A DNA stretch of 64,000 nucleotides from Bacillus sp. AFS015802 (GTDB lineage Bacteria > Bacillota > Bacilli > Bacillales > Bacillaceae_B), in the NCBI RefSeq assembly GCF_002561455.1, contig NZ_NTUP01000063.1, forward strand, positions 42,583 to 106,582. The letters are read 5' to 3'. This document shows positions 16,876 through 25,492 of this stretch, in pieces (the stretch's first letter is position 1; every line of letters starts with the position of its first letter). The position numbers and the translations under genes are program-made. The notes under the pieces are model-generated. The model searched no databases. It saw nothing but the letters and a program-made list of their open reading frames with translations, and had not been told where the DNA came from.

Positions 16876-17403
16876 TCATTTGATGGTGGAAGTATGTATC
16901 GGGACGATGACTCTTTCATTCTCAATATTCACCATGACATGGACATCCTGGTCGATGGAAAGATCTTTGAACCGTAACGAATATAGGCCGGTGGGATTTT
17001 TTTCGATGGACTGGATGACCACCTGTGAAAACCGTGGATCTCTCATGACCAATTTAACGACAGTCTCTTCGATTTTGCTTTGCTTATCTGTCAGAAATAC
17101 CAATTGATCTGCCGAAGCTCTTCTGGGATAAGATTCCTGCAGCTCACCATTGAAAGTCACACTCACTTTTTTGCCCATTTCTATGTCTTCTTTATGAAGT
17201 TTTTCATCTCGATCCGTCATCATGATGGTTTGTTGATCGAAAGAAAACCAAATATCATTGATCAGCACTTGATTGTTTTCCAACTGGGTCACAAAGCCTA
17301 TGAAATCTGTGCTCGCTTGAGATGAATTGACAGATGTTGAAAGTCCGCAGCCGGTGATGAGGAAACAGGAACAAAAGATCATAACAGTCAAACATTTTTT
17401 CAT
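16876..17403 (-). CDS. DUF3221 family lipoprotein
   Basis: A 175-residue exported lipoprotein. The N-terminus MKKCLTVMIFCSCFLITGC is a lipoprotein signal peptide with lipobox LITGC (Cys19). The mature part, with GFVTQLENNQVLINDIWFSF and GKKVSVTFNGELQESYP, fits the DUF3221 (YobA-like) group of small beta-rich proteins; function unknown. GGGGGGAG lies directly upstream of the ATG. It is monocistronic and has no equivalent at this place in B. subtilis. Confidence 0.75.
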   Translation of the reverse strand: MKKCLTVMIFCSCFLITGCGLSTSVNSSQASTDFIGFVTQLENNQVLINDIWFSFDQQTIMMTDRDEKLHKEDIEMGKKVSVTFNGELQESYPRRASADQLVFLTDKQSKIEETVVKLVMRDPRFSQVVIQSIEKNPTGLYSLRFKDLSIDQDVHVMVNIENERVIVPIHTSTIK

Positions 17404-17452
17404 AGACTCCCCCCTTATTACATTAGACGATTGAGGGCACCAAATGGTTTCA

Positions 17453-18247
17453 CTATTTTTTGAAGAAAAGGTTATTTCCTACTTTTTCGACAAAAGATGG
17501 GAACAATTGATAGATCCAGCTTCCTATATTCATCCATCGTGGCAGGTTGATTTCCCTCTTGTTGGTAAAGAGCGCAGCCACGACCGTCCCGGCTACATCT
17601 TCAGGATCCAGCATGAACTTCTGCACATTCTTGACATACGTCCCCGATTCATCGGCAATGGAGAAGAAGCCTGTCGCAATCGGCCCTGGGTTTACCGCCG
17701 TCACCTTCACCCCATACCTTCTTGCTTCCATCCTTACACTGTTCGTATACCCAAGGACAGCATGCTTGGAAGCGGAATATGCACTTGATTTCGGGGTGGC
17801 GAACTTCCCAGCCTGAGAAGCGATATTGATGATATGCCCGAAGCCCTGCTCGCGCATATGGGGAAGCACTTCCCCTGTACATGCCATAAGTCCAAGAACA
17901 TTCACATCGATCATGCCTTTCACATCTTGAAAGGAGGTTTCATGCGCTTCCTGGAAGATCCCGTATCCAGCATTATTGATCAAGGCGTGGATCGATCCGA
18001 AATCCTCGAGGATCGTGTTGAAGACACGGGGGATTTGATCATAATCCGTTACATTTAAAGGATACACTTCCACCTTACACTTGAATTCCGCTGTCAGCTT
18101 TTCCTTCAATGCTTGGAGAAGATGGACACGGCGTGCGATCAATGCAAGATTCCCGCCGTTTTCTGCGACCTTGATGGCCATCTGTTCCCCGATTCCTCCC
18201 GAGGCACCGGTAATGATAATCGTTTTCCCTTTGATTCTACTGTTCAT
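17453..18247 (-). CDS. yqjQ: Short-chain dehydrogenase YqjQ
   Basis: SDR-family oxidoreductase, 264 residues. Cofactor motif TGASGGIGEQMA near residue 14, NNAGYG, catalytic Ser in NIASQAGKF and Tyr/Lys in YSASKHA. The extended C-terminus (LPRWMNIGSWIYQLFPSFV) is typical of the YqjQ/DltE-like group. It starts 16 bases after yqjP and is co-transcribed with it. The substrate is unknown. Confidence 0.88.
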   Translation of the reverse strand: MNSRIKGKTIIITGASGGIGEQMAIKVAENGGNLALIARRVHLLQALKEKLTAEFKCKVEVYPLNVTDYDQIPRVFNTILEDFGSIHALINNAGYGIFQEAHETSFQDVKGMIDVNVLGLMACTGEVLPHMREQGFGHIINIASQAGKFATPKSSAYSASKHAVLGYTNSVRMEARRYGVKVTAVNPGPIATGFFSIADESGTYVKNVQKFMLDPEDVAGTVVAALFTNKREINLPRWMNIGSWIYQLFPSFVEKVGNNLFFKK

Positions 18248-18263
18248 ATATCGTCACATCTTT

Positions 18264-19223
18264 CTAAGCAAAATAATAATAGATCCCATCAAGCTTTTCT
18301 TTACGGATGAATTGAAGCGATTCCAGGTAATCCAGTTGCCCGATGGTTTCAGATAAGGTCAGACCCAGCTCCTTTTGATACACAGAAGGAAATAACGCCT
18401 TACATATCTCAAATACGGTCACGCGGTTTCCTTTGATCATTTCGAGGACACCTTTCGCTCTTTCATCCTGTTTCCTTAATCTCTTCGGAATTAATCCATG
18501 GACATCCGTCACATCGGCCCCATGCCCTGTGTAGGCAATGGAAATCGGATAATCCAGAAGCTTCTTCAAAGAAGCATTGTACTCAAGCATTGGCTTCGGA
18601 CGCCCGGTCTCCCCTTCAAAAGGCGGTTCGATGAGGGGATTGGGAGAAATCGTTGCGAGTATATGGTCCCCGGCTATCAGAACCCCATCACGTTCCCGGT
18701 AAAAGGACAGGTGACTCTGGGCATGGCCAAGCGTTTCGATGATGGACCACCCTTCCATTCCGGGTACGGAATCCCCTTCACCTATCTCTACATCCAGCTT
18801 CCGGTCCCCCATGAATTTCAACGGACTCTTGAATTTAGGCACCGCCGTTCGATACACTTCAGGCAGTCCTGATTCCATGGCCAGCTGCATGAAGAAACGA
18901 TCGTATACTTCATGAAAACGGGCGTCGCGGTGGAGCCAGAAGCGGTTATATCGGTGACCATACACGGTAACCGCAGATGGAAAACGATCAAGCAATCCTG
19001 CATGATCGGGATGATGATGGGTCAGGACGATTTGTTCGATATCCCCCGGTGTGTAACCCAATATGGATAATTGTTCAGTCAGCTGCACCCATGCCGTATC
19101 GGTAAGAGGACCTGCATCGACCAGTGTCAGTGCATCCCCTTTCACTAAATAAACATTCACATCTCCTACGGCAAATGGGGTGGAGAGTGTGATTTTTGCA
19201 ATATCATTCACTAAGGTTGTCAT
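18264..19223 (-). CDS. yqjP: Metallo-beta-lactamase fold hydrolase YqjP
   Basis: A 319-residue metallo-beta-lactamase superfamily protein. The metal motif LTHHHPDHAGLL (HxHxDH) lies near residue 65, followed by ETLGHAQSHLSFY and the Asp-containing IAGDHIL. A C-terminal winged-helix-like segment (about 240-319) resembles the BLACT-WH domain of LACTB2-type proteins, some of which are ribonucleases. The ATG at 19223 follows GGTG by about seven bases; an in-frame upstream ATG would add 16 non-conserved residues. First gene of the yqjP-yqjQ operon. Confidence 0.88.
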   Translation of the reverse strand: MTTLVNDIAKITLSTPFAVGDVNVYLVKGDALTLVDAGPLTDTAWVQLTEQLSILGYTPGDIEQIVLTHHHPDHAGLLDRFPSAVTVYGHRYNRFWLHRDARFHEVYDRFFMQLAMESGLPEVYRTAVPKFKSPLKFMGDRKLDVEIGEGDSVPGMEGWSIIETLGHAQSHLSFYRERDGVLIAGDHILATISPNPLIEPPFEGETGRPKPMLEYNASLKKLLDYPISIAYTGHGADVTDVHGLIPKRLRKQDERAKGVLEMIKGNRVTVFEICKALFPSVYQKELGLTLSETIGQLDYLESLQFIRKEKLDGIYYYFA

Positions 19224-19265
19224 ATTTTCACCACATTCTTCATAATAAAAAAAGGTAAGCACATA

Positions 19266-19328
19266 GTACACTACCCATTATGTCAGTCATTTCCAGAAAA
19301 ATGAATGACCCTTCATTACCTAGTGTAC
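19266..19328. repeat. Distant inverted repeat in the yqjP upstream region
   Basis: GTACACTA (19266-19273) and TAGTGTAC (19321-19328) are perfect 8-base inverted arms with a smaller TCATTT/AAATGA dyad inside. The pair could be an operator or a looped structure; nothing else is recognisable between yqjP and the T-box promoter. Confidence 0.3.
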
Positions 19329-19383
19329 ATTTTTTCCGTCATGATGTCATTTTTAAAATGATTGAATATACTGAAATAAACAC

Positions 19384-19413
19384 TTGACAGAAGAGCTGTC
19401 TTTCTATGATAAT
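19384..19413 (+). promoter_or_regulatory. Sigma-A promoter of the T-box-proI transcript
   Basis: TTGACA (19384-19389), 18-bp spacer, GATAAT (19408-19413). Confidence 0.6.
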
Positions 19414-19439
19414 CACCTATAATATAGATTTGTATTTAA

Positions 19440-19702
19440 TCAACAGTTACTGATACAGGAAAAAGCGATGACAAAGACCAGTAGTGAATAGATGATGTCA
19501 GAGATCGGGGCCCACCGGCTGAAAGGCACCGTCGTCCTCTCTATTCATGAACCTGCCTTTTGAGCGTCTTAAAACAGAACGTTTACCGGCGTTAACGGAA
19601 TTCGAGTGTGTTCATCTCCTTTATTGGAAATGGACAAAACAAGGTGGTACCACGGAAGAGAGACCCTTTCGTCCTTTATGGATGAGAGGGTCTGTTTTTT
19701 TT
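19440..19702 (+). promoter_or_regulatory. T-box riboswitch, proline specifier
   Basis: Leader RNA that senses uncharged tRNA-Pro. The T-box sequence AAGGTGGTACCACGG is at 19641-19655. The stem-I landmark CCAGTAGTGAATAG and the apical CGGCTGAAAGGC precede the specifier: GAA-CCT-GCCTTTTGAGC, with CCT (Pro) at 19553-19555. A terminator hairpin (AGACCCT 19661-19667 with AGGGTCT 19687-19693, then eight T to 19702) competes with the antiterminator. Proline starvation should therefore raise proI expression. The 5' boundary is approximate. Confidence 0.93.
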
Positions 19703-19726
19703 CAAAACAGGAGGAGGAATGAGCAG

Positions 19727-20545
19727 GTGAAGACATTGTTTGTTGGAGCGGGATCGATGGCCCATGCTTTGATGAGTGGCGCTTTGAAGGCAGGGGTATT
19801 GGATAAGGAAGAAGTATATGTGACCAATCGTGCCAACCGGGAGCGTTTAGAGGAAATCACGCACGAATTCTGTGTCCGAAAAGGAGAAAGGGACGCAGTC
19901 TATGATGTGATCATCCTCGCCATGAAACCAAAGGACTTTCAAGAAGCGGCAAAGTCGATCAGAGCCTTCCTTTCTGAAAATACGCTGGTCATTTCTGTAC
20001 TGGCCGGAATCACCATGGAACATATAAGCGACAAGCTCTCCTTTAACGGAGCCGTAGCAAGGGCCATGCCGAATACCAGTGCCGCCATGGGAAAATCAGC
20101 AACAGCCGTGTCATTTAACCGACACCTCTCAAACTCCCAGAAGGAATGGACGAAAACTCTCTTTCAATCCGTCGGTACAGCAGCGGAAATCGAGGAAGAG
20201 AAGCTGGACCTGATCACGGCCCTATCCGGGAGCGGGCCGGCTTATATCTATTATGTCGCCGAATTACTCAAAGATGCTGCCGTAGAATTGGGCCTGGAAG
20301 AGAACCTAGCTGAAAGCCTTGTCACTCAAACGATCGCTGGGGCAAGCGCCATGCTTAGAGAGTCAGGATTGGACGCGCAGGAACTAAGAAGAAACGTAAC
20401 CAGTGCAGGTGGAACGACCGAAGCGGGAATTGCTGCCTTGGAAGAATATCAAGTGAGAGATGCATTTTTCCAATGTATTTCTTCAGCAAAGAACCGCTCA
20501 CAGGAGCTGGGAAGTGAATTACAGAAGCAATCTTTGAAAAAATAA
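19727..20545 (+). CDS. proI: Pyrroline-5-carboxylate reductase ProI
   Basis: Last step of proline synthesis, reducing 1-pyrroline-5-carboxylate with NAD(P)H. 272 residues. Dinucleotide motif FVGAGSMAHALMSG at the N-terminus, and the P5CR signature near residues 220-240 (NVTSAGGTTEAGI). The GTG at 19727 follows GGAGG by nine bases. The same frame is open far upstream, but that part is the T-box leader RNA and is not coding. An ATG at 19719 is out of frame and stops after three codons. The upstream proline T-box confirms the assignment; this is the yqjO position of B. subtilis. Confidence 0.94.
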   Translation: MKTLFVGAGSMAHALMSGALKAGVLDKEEVYVTNRANRERLEEITHEFCVRKGERDAVYDVIILAMKPKDFQEAAKSIRAFLSENTLVISVLAGITMEHISDKLSFNGAVARAMPNTSAAMGKSATAVSFNRHLSNSQKEWTKTLFQSVGTAAEIEEEKLDLITALSGSGPAYIYYVAELLKDAAVELGLEENLAESLVTQTIAGASAMLRESGLDAQELRRNVTSAGGTTEAGIAALEEYQVRDAFFQCISSAKNRSQELGSELQKQSLKK

Positions 20546-20621
20546 ACCCAGATAGCCCACCAGGGTTCGCCTATATCCAAGTTCACTGATACAATCAGAT
20601 CAAAAAAGAAGGTCGACACAA

Positions 20622-21773
20622 ATGAATCTACTACTCATTTTACTTTCTGTTGTCCTTGTCATCTGGATCGTTCTTACCATTGATGTGTGGAAGGGGCTGG
20701 GTAAGCTTTCTTCCATAGAAGGAGTACCGGCCAAGGGCAGCGGCCCGCTTCTCTCCATTATTGTTCCTGCGAGGAATGAAGAAGAAACGATCACAGCCAG
20801 CATTCGCTCCGGACTTAAGCAGGATTATGGGCGGATTGAATGGATTCTCGTCAATGACCGCTCAACGGACAGCACACCGGAAAAACTTGAAGCACTGGCG
20901 GAACTGGACAAGCGAATCCGCGTCCTCCATATCGATACACTGGGAAAAGGATGGCTCGGAAAAAATCATGCCTTATATCAAGGATACCGTATCTCAGAAG
21001 GCTCGCTCATCCTGTTTACCGATGCAGATGTCCTGTTTACAGACCCTTCCATCCTATCCAGAGCTGTATCTTTCTTACAACACAGGAGCCTGGATCATCT
21101 CACTCTTGCTCCCGGCATCAAATCACGGACGTTCTGGTTAAAGAGCTTTGTTGCGTTCTTCTTATTCGGTTTCTCTTTTTATAAACGGCCGTGGAAAGCG
21201 AATGACCCTTCCTCCGGGACAGGGATGGGGATTGGCGCCTTCAATCTGATCACCCGGTCTGCTTATGAAGAAATCGGTACACATGAATTGATCAAGCACA
21301 TGCCCGACGATGATCTGCAGCTTGGCATGTACATCAAAAAGTGCGGGAAAAGCCAGGCATTCCTCACTGCCCTGCATTCGCTGGAGGTGGAGTGGTATCA
21401 CTCATTGAAGGAAGCCTTTACCGGCTTGGAGAAAAATACGTTTGCCGGGCTCAATTACTCCATCCTGCTTGTTTTGTTTGCCATGACGGGCGTGTTCTCT
21501 TCCACGGTACTTCCCTTCCTTACGATTTTTTTGTGGGACCCGCTGATTGTGACCGTGAGCATGACCATCATCGTTTTGATCTTCATCACCTATTTGAGAG
21601 TCATAAAGAGGATGACGAATGAGTCTCCCCTCCTCCTTCTCTCCCTGCCGGTGACCGCGATGTTATTCATCTATTCGATAGGACGGGCGACGTTTTTGAC
21701 TTTTAAACGGGGCGGGATCGAGTGGCGCGGGACCGTTTATCCATTGAGGGAGCTGAAGCAAAAGAGAAAATAA
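20622..21773 (+). CDS. Membrane-associated family 2 glycosyltransferase
   Basis: A 383-residue GT2 glycosyltransferase. An N-terminal membrane helix (about 1-20), the GT-A domain with SIIVPARNEEETI, VNDRSTDST and the metal-binding FTDADV (DxD), an acceptor-side block HMPDDDLQLG, and about three C-terminal membrane helices (about 270-365). The arrangement resembles CrtQ-type carotenoid-acid glucosyltransferases and HpnB-like enzymes, so a lipid or isoprenoid acceptor is plausible. No carotenoid genes are in the window, so the acceptor remains unknown. It follows proI by 76 bases. Confidence 0.82.
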   Translation: MNLLLILLSVVLVIWIVLTIDVWKGLGKLSSIEGVPAKGSGPLLSIIVPARNEEETITASIRSGLKQDYGRIEWILVNDRSTDSTPEKLEALAELDKRIRVLHIDTLGKGWLGKNHALYQGYRISEGSLILFTDADVLFTDPSILSRAVSFLQHRSLDHLTLAPGIKSRTFWLKSFVAFFLFGFSFYKRPWKANDPSSGTGMGIGAFNLITRSAYEEIGTHELIKHMPDDDLQLGMYIKKCGKSQAFLTALHSLEVEWYHSLKEAFTGLEKNTFAGLNYSILLVLFAMTGVFSSTVLPFLTIFLWDPLIVTVSMTIIVLIFITYLRVIKRMTNESPLLLLSLPVTAMLFIYSIGRATFLTFKRGGIEWRGTVYPLRELKQKRK

Positions 21774-21803
21774 AGCACTTTTCTTTTCCCTCAAAAACGT
21801 TGT

Positions 21804-21812
21804 TGTTATAAT
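21804..21812 (+). promoter_or_regulatory. Extended -10 promoter of yqjM
   Basis: TGTTATAAT (TG-n-TATAAT) lies 57 bases before the yqjM start; the -35 region (TTTTCC, 21784-21789) is weak, as expected for an extended -10. Confidence 0.5.
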
Positions 21813-21869
21813 CGATGTGTATAACTGTTTAGAAACCCGAAATAATTTTGTCATGGAAGGTGATCGGAA

Positions 21870-22886
21870 ATGAAAGCAAAGCTGTTTGAACCATATACGC
21901 TTAAAAATGTTGAACTGAAGAACAGGATCGTCATGGCACCCATGTGCATGTACTCCTCCAATCACGAAGATGGGAAAGTCGAAAACTGGCATCGCATCCA
22001 CTACACAAGCCGTGCTGTCGGCGGGGTCGGACTCATCATCCAAGAAGCGACGGCCGTCACCCCCCAGGGAAGAATTTCCCCTCAGGACCTGGGGATTTGG
22101 GATGATGAACATATTGAAGGGTTAAAAGAATTAGTGGACTTGATGAAGGAACAAGGGGCAAAAACAGGGATTCAGCTTGCCCACGCAGGGAGAAAAGCCG
22201 TCCTTGAAGGTGACATCCTTGCTCCATCTGCGATTCCATTTAATGATGAGATGAAAACGCCAGTTGAAATGACAGCAGGTGATATTAAAGAAACGATCAC
22301 CGCCTTCATCAAAGGAGCCGAAAGAGCGAAGAAAGCAGGCTTCGATGTGATCGAGCTCCACGGGGCCCATGGGTATCTCATCAACGAGTTCCTCTCTCCT
22401 CTATCCAACAAACGGACAGACGAATATGGTGGTTCAGCAGAAAACCGCTACCGTTTCCTTCGTGAAATCATCGATGGGACTAAACAGGTATGGGACGGAC
22501 CACTCCTTGTGCGGGTTTCTGCCAAGGATTATCACGACGATGGCCTGGATGTTGAAGACTATGTCGTATTTGCACAATGGATGAAAGAACAAGGCGTCGA
22601 TTTGATCGATGTAAGTTCCGGCGCCCTTGTACCTGCACGCATCCCCGTATTCCCCGGCTATCAGGTAAAGCTCGCCGAGGCCATTAAAAACGGTGCAGGC
22701 ATCGACACTGGAGCGGTCGGCCTGATCACAACAGGCATCCAGGCGGAAGAGATCCTGCAAAACGAACGGGCGGACCTGGTACTCCTTGCACGTGAATTGC
22801 TGCGGGATCCGTACTGGCCAAGAACCGCTGCCCGTGAGCTCGGTGTTGAGATCGAATCGCCCAAGCAGTATGAGCGCGGCTGGTAA
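21870..22886 (+). CDS. yqjM: NADPH dehydrogenase YqjM (old yellow enzyme)
   Basis: FMN-dependent ene-reductase reducing activated C=C bonds of alpha,beta-unsaturated carbonyls, induced by electrophile and oxidative stress in B. subtilis. 338 residues, the same as B. subtilis YqjM. Signature residues fit: Cys26 and Tyr28 in APMCMYSS, His pair in ELHGAHGY, and Arg336 in the C-terminal YERGW that reaches into the neighbouring subunit. This thermophilic-like OYE class is distinct from the second OYE at 27.7 kb. Confidence 0.94.
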   Translation: MKAKLFEPYTLKNVELKNRIVMAPMCMYSSNHEDGKVENWHRIHYTSRAVGGVGLIIQEATAVTPQGRISPQDLGIWDDEHIEGLKELVDLMKEQGAKTGIQLAHAGRKAVLEGDILAPSAIPFNDEMKTPVEMTAGDIKETITAFIKGAERAKKAGFDVIELHGAHGYLINEFLSPLSNKRTDEYGGSAENRYRFLREIIDGTKQVWDGPLLVRVSAKDYHDDGLDVEDYVVFAQWMKEQGVDLIDVSSGALVPARIPVFPGYQVKLAEAIKNGAGIDTGAVGLITTGIQAEEILQNERADLVLLARELLRDPYWPRTAARELGVEIESPKQYERGW

Positions 22887-22898
22887 CAAAAAAGACAC

Positions 22899-22944
22899 AA
22901 AAAAGAGTGTGGAAACTAAATTTCAGGTTCCACACTCTTTTTTT
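22899..22944. terminator. Bidirectional terminator after yqjM
   Basis: A 16-bp stem AAAAAAGAGTGTGGAA (22899-22914) with its complement from 22928, with T runs on both strands. It serves yqjM and the convergent acetyltransferase gene. Confidence 0.85.
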
Positions 22945-22946
22945 AT

Positions 22947-23702
22947 TCACTCATACACCTTCTGAACTTCATACCGAAACCCAGAATAAGTGTAATTCTG
23001 TTTCTGATACATCACTCTCGGCGTATCTTCCCCATCGGCAACCAGAATGACCTTTCTGTCAGGGAACCGTTCCATGACAAACTGTTGAAGCCTGCTGCCA
23101 ATCCCTTTCTTTTGAAAGGTTTCGTGAACCATCAATCCGTCGATTTCGGCCGAATCCTCATCGATGATCACATCCACCGACCCTGCTGGGGTTCCCTTAT
23201 AGAAAGCCAGGAGCTGTAACAAACGAGGGCTTTCGAAATTCCGTTTATGCATATCCACCTTTTGGTCGGCAAAATCCGGACCATAGTCCATATCCTGCTC
23301 GTATTGGAAGGCAAGATACGCATCGAGCTCATCCTCCGTCACTTCCCTTACCTCAATATCGGGATTGTCTAAAGGCACTGGGAACTGATCCGGTTCAATG
23401 ACATACAGTTCATTAAAACCAATCTCATATCCTTCTTGTTTAAAATAATTCAGTAGTTCTTCTGAAGGTTTGTGATCCTGTGGAAAAAGAAACTTTACAT
23501 GCTTCTGCCCTTTCGATTGATGGAACTTCCGCAAAAAAACGGCAGCGTCTTTAAATTCCTCAACAGTAGGCTGTCTCTTGAATGCAAGAAAGTTACTATC
23601 ATACCTTGTCAGCATTTCCGGAAAATGAATATGTTTATAGAGGGCATTCTCCGCTACGACATGTCCCGGATTATATATATGATCAAATGTGATTTTTTTC
23701 AT
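22947..23702 (-). CDS. GNAT family acetyltransferase
   Basis: A 251-residue protein with a C-terminal GNAT domain; motif A reads HETFQKKGIGSRLQQF at about residues 197-212 and the terminal ARVMYQKQNY-like segment (TPRVMYQKQNYTYSGF) closes the fold. The first ~110 residues are a less conserved N-terminal region that may be a degenerate GNAT half. GGGGAG five bases before the ATG at 23702 sets the start. It is the last gene of an rnz-phosphatase-GNAT operon. The substrate is unknown. Confidence 0.82.
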   Translation of the reverse strand: MKKITFDHIYNPGHVVAENALYKHIHFPEMLTRYDSNFLAFKRQPTVEEFKDAAVFLRKFHQSKGQKHVKFLFPQDHKPSEELLNYFKQEGYEIGFNELYVIEPDQFPVPLDNPDIEVREVTEDELDAYLAFQYEQDMDYGPDFADQKVDMHKRNFESPRLLQLLAFYKGTPAGSVDVIIDEDSAEIDGLMVHETFQKKGIGSRLQQFVMERFPDRKVILVADGEDTPRVMYQKQNYTYSGFRYEVQKVYE

Positions 23703-23729
23703 TCGTACTCCCCTTTTCCCCATCTGGTC

Positions 23730-24269
23730 TTACTCCCATATCCGTTGAACGGATGCTTCTTCCCCTTCCAATTCCACCACAAACACATCCGGATTTGAAA
23801 GAGCAAACAACTCTTCATAGCCATACTTCTCGTCAAACAACCTCAAAAGCAGTGTCGTTAAATTACCGTGACTCACACAAACAATGTGATCCTCTTCACT
23901 TTTCACCACTTCTTCGACGAAGGCCCTTGCCCGTTCCATCGCCATTTGATTCGACTCACCGCCAGGCAGTGACAAAGAGAAGTCCTCGAAGCTCATCTTT
24001 AACTTTTCCATCCAGTCCGGAAGATCCTGATCGCTCAGCACCCTTTCTCCGAGTCTCCCGTCCTCCTGGATCGTGAGTCCCGAACGATCGGCAAAGGGCT
24101 TGATGGTATCCAGCGCCCTTACAAACGGACTTGAATAAATCGCTTGTATCGATCGGTTTTCTAAAAAGGCCGCTAATTGTACAGCCTGACGTTCCCCGTC
24201 TTCCGTTAAAGGAGCGTGAAACGGCTGTCCTTCCGCTTTCGCATGACGTACGATATAAATCCTCTTCAT
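23730..24269 (-). CDS. Histidine phosphatase family protein
   Basis: A 179-residue phosphoglycerate-mutase-like phosphatase. The RHG-type active site is IVRHAKAEG (phospho-accepting His about residue 8), with R51 region SSPFVRALDT, the Glu in GERVL and the second catalytic His in CVSHGNLTT. Related proteins dephosphorylate small metabolites or phosphoproteins; specificity is not predictable. GGGGGAG lies before the ATG. It starts ten bases after the rnz stop. Confidence 0.85.
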   Translation of the reverse strand: MKRIYIVRHAKAEGQPFHAPLTEDGERQAVQLAAFLENRSIQAIYSSPFVRALDTIKPFADRSGLTIQEDGRLGERVLSDQDLPDWMEKLKMSFEDFSLSLPGGESNQMAMERARAFVEEVVKSEEDHIVCVSHGNLTTLLLRLFDEKYGYEELFALSNPDVFVVELEGEEASVQRIWE

Positions 24270-24279
24270 TGCTCTCCCC

Positions 24280-25206
24280 CTATTTCTTCAAAGGTATATC
24301 GTATTCCATGAAATCTTTTGCCATATAGGTTTCCGGGAATACGCCTCTCGCTTCCTTCTCCAGTTCTTCCCAGGATTCCTTCGTGTACCTGGAAGAAATA
24401 TGGGTCAGGAAGAGTCGCTTTGCCCCGGCTTGAAGGGCCGTTTCCCCTGCCTGTTCCGTCGTGGAGTGATAATACTCCCGGGCCATTTCCTCTTGATCCC
24501 GGTTGAAGGTGGCTTCATGGATCAGGACATCTGCAGACTTAGAAAGCTCCACCGCATTGGAACAAATCCTCGTGTCTCCTAAAATCGTGACAATCCGTCC
24601 TGAAATGGAAGGTCCGAGAAAATCCTTACCATTAATTTCCCTGCCATCTTCGAGCCGAACTGTTTCACCCGCTTTTAATCGTTTATAAAGGGGACCCGGC
24701 TGCACCCCGACTTCCCGTAATCGATCCACCTGAAGGACACCGGGCTTATCTTTTTCGACCACACGGTATCCGAAGGTAGTCAGCGCGTGATCAAGCTCGA
24801 GGGCTTCAACCATGAACCCTTCGTCTTCAAAGGTGACCCCTTCCCCGATTTCCACCACTTCAAGGGGATATTGAAGGTGGGTCCTGCTGACTGAAAGGGA
24901 GACGTCGATATACTCTTTGATCCCCTTTGGACCATACACCGTCAGCTGTGATTCCCCCCCTTGGAAGGAACGGCTCCCGAGTAACCCCGGCAGCCCGTAA
25001 ATATGATCACCGTGAAGGTGGGTAATGAAGATCTTTTCGATCCTTCTTGGTTTTAAGCTTGTATGTAAAATTTGGTGCTGTGTCGCTTCACCGCAATCAA
25101 ACAACCAGACCGCACCGCGTTCCTCCAATAATTTCAGGGCGATACTGGTCACGTTGCGAAGTTTCGCAGGAACCCCGGCACCCGTACCTAAAAATAACAA
25201 TTCCAC
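24280..25206 (-). CDS. rnz: Ribonuclease Z
   Basis: Zinc endonuclease that removes the 3' trailer of tRNA precursors lacking encoded CCA. 308 residues. The zinc/catalytic motif THLHGDH puts His63, His65, Asp67 and His68 at the B. subtilis positions; the exosite arm (about 150-185) and HISSRYT near the C-terminus are present. I chose the GTG at 25206 ([15 protein letters not shown], the B. subtilis N-terminus), eight bases after GAGGAG. A GTG three codons upstream overlaps the ribosome site. First gene of a three-gene operon. Confidence 0.95.
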   Translation of the reverse strand: MELLFLGTGAGVPAKLRNVTSIALKLLEERGAVWLFDCGEATQHQILHTSLKPRRIEKIFITHLHGDHIYGLPGLLGSRSFQGGESQLTVYGPKGIKEYIDVSLSVSRTHLQYPLEVVEIGEGVTFEDEGFMVEALELDHALTTFGYRVVEKDKPGVLQVDRLREVGVQPGPLYKRLKAGETVRLEDGREINGKDFLGPSISGRIVTILGDTRICSNAVELSKSADVLIHEATFNRDQEEMAREYYHSTTEQAGETALQAGAKRLFLTHISSRYTKESWEELEKEARGVFPETYMAKDFMEYDIPLKK

Positions 25207-25338
25207 TGTATTCACTCCTCAGATGAGCTTTTCTGTTTCCATTTTAGCATAATCGCCCAAATTTTACCCTTTCCCGGAAAATCAGTCATAAGAATGAAAA
25301 TTAAAGCCAACATAATGACGAAGATGTTTGTCAAAAAG

Positions 25339-25352
25339 ATAAAACGTTTTCA
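25339..25352 (+). promoter_or_regulatory. Possible cre site upstream of zwf
   Basis: ATAAAACGTTTTCA agrees with TGWAANCGNTNWCA at all but the first two positions and is symmetrical around AAAACGTTTT. Tentative. Confidence 0.3.
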
Positions 25353-25492
25353 TGCATATACGAAGAAAAAGTCCTCAGCATATAATTTGCTAAATGAATC
25401 GGAAGTCTTTAAAATTAAGTAATTGTAGAGGATATTAAATAAGAAGAAACGCATAATTAAGGGTTACAACAAGATAAAGTGAGGTCATGACA

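Noticed and set aside
19547..19726. N-terminal extension of ProI in the same frame
   Set aside because: This stretch is the T-box leader with specifier, T-box sequence and terminator; the protein family starts at VKTLFVGAGS.
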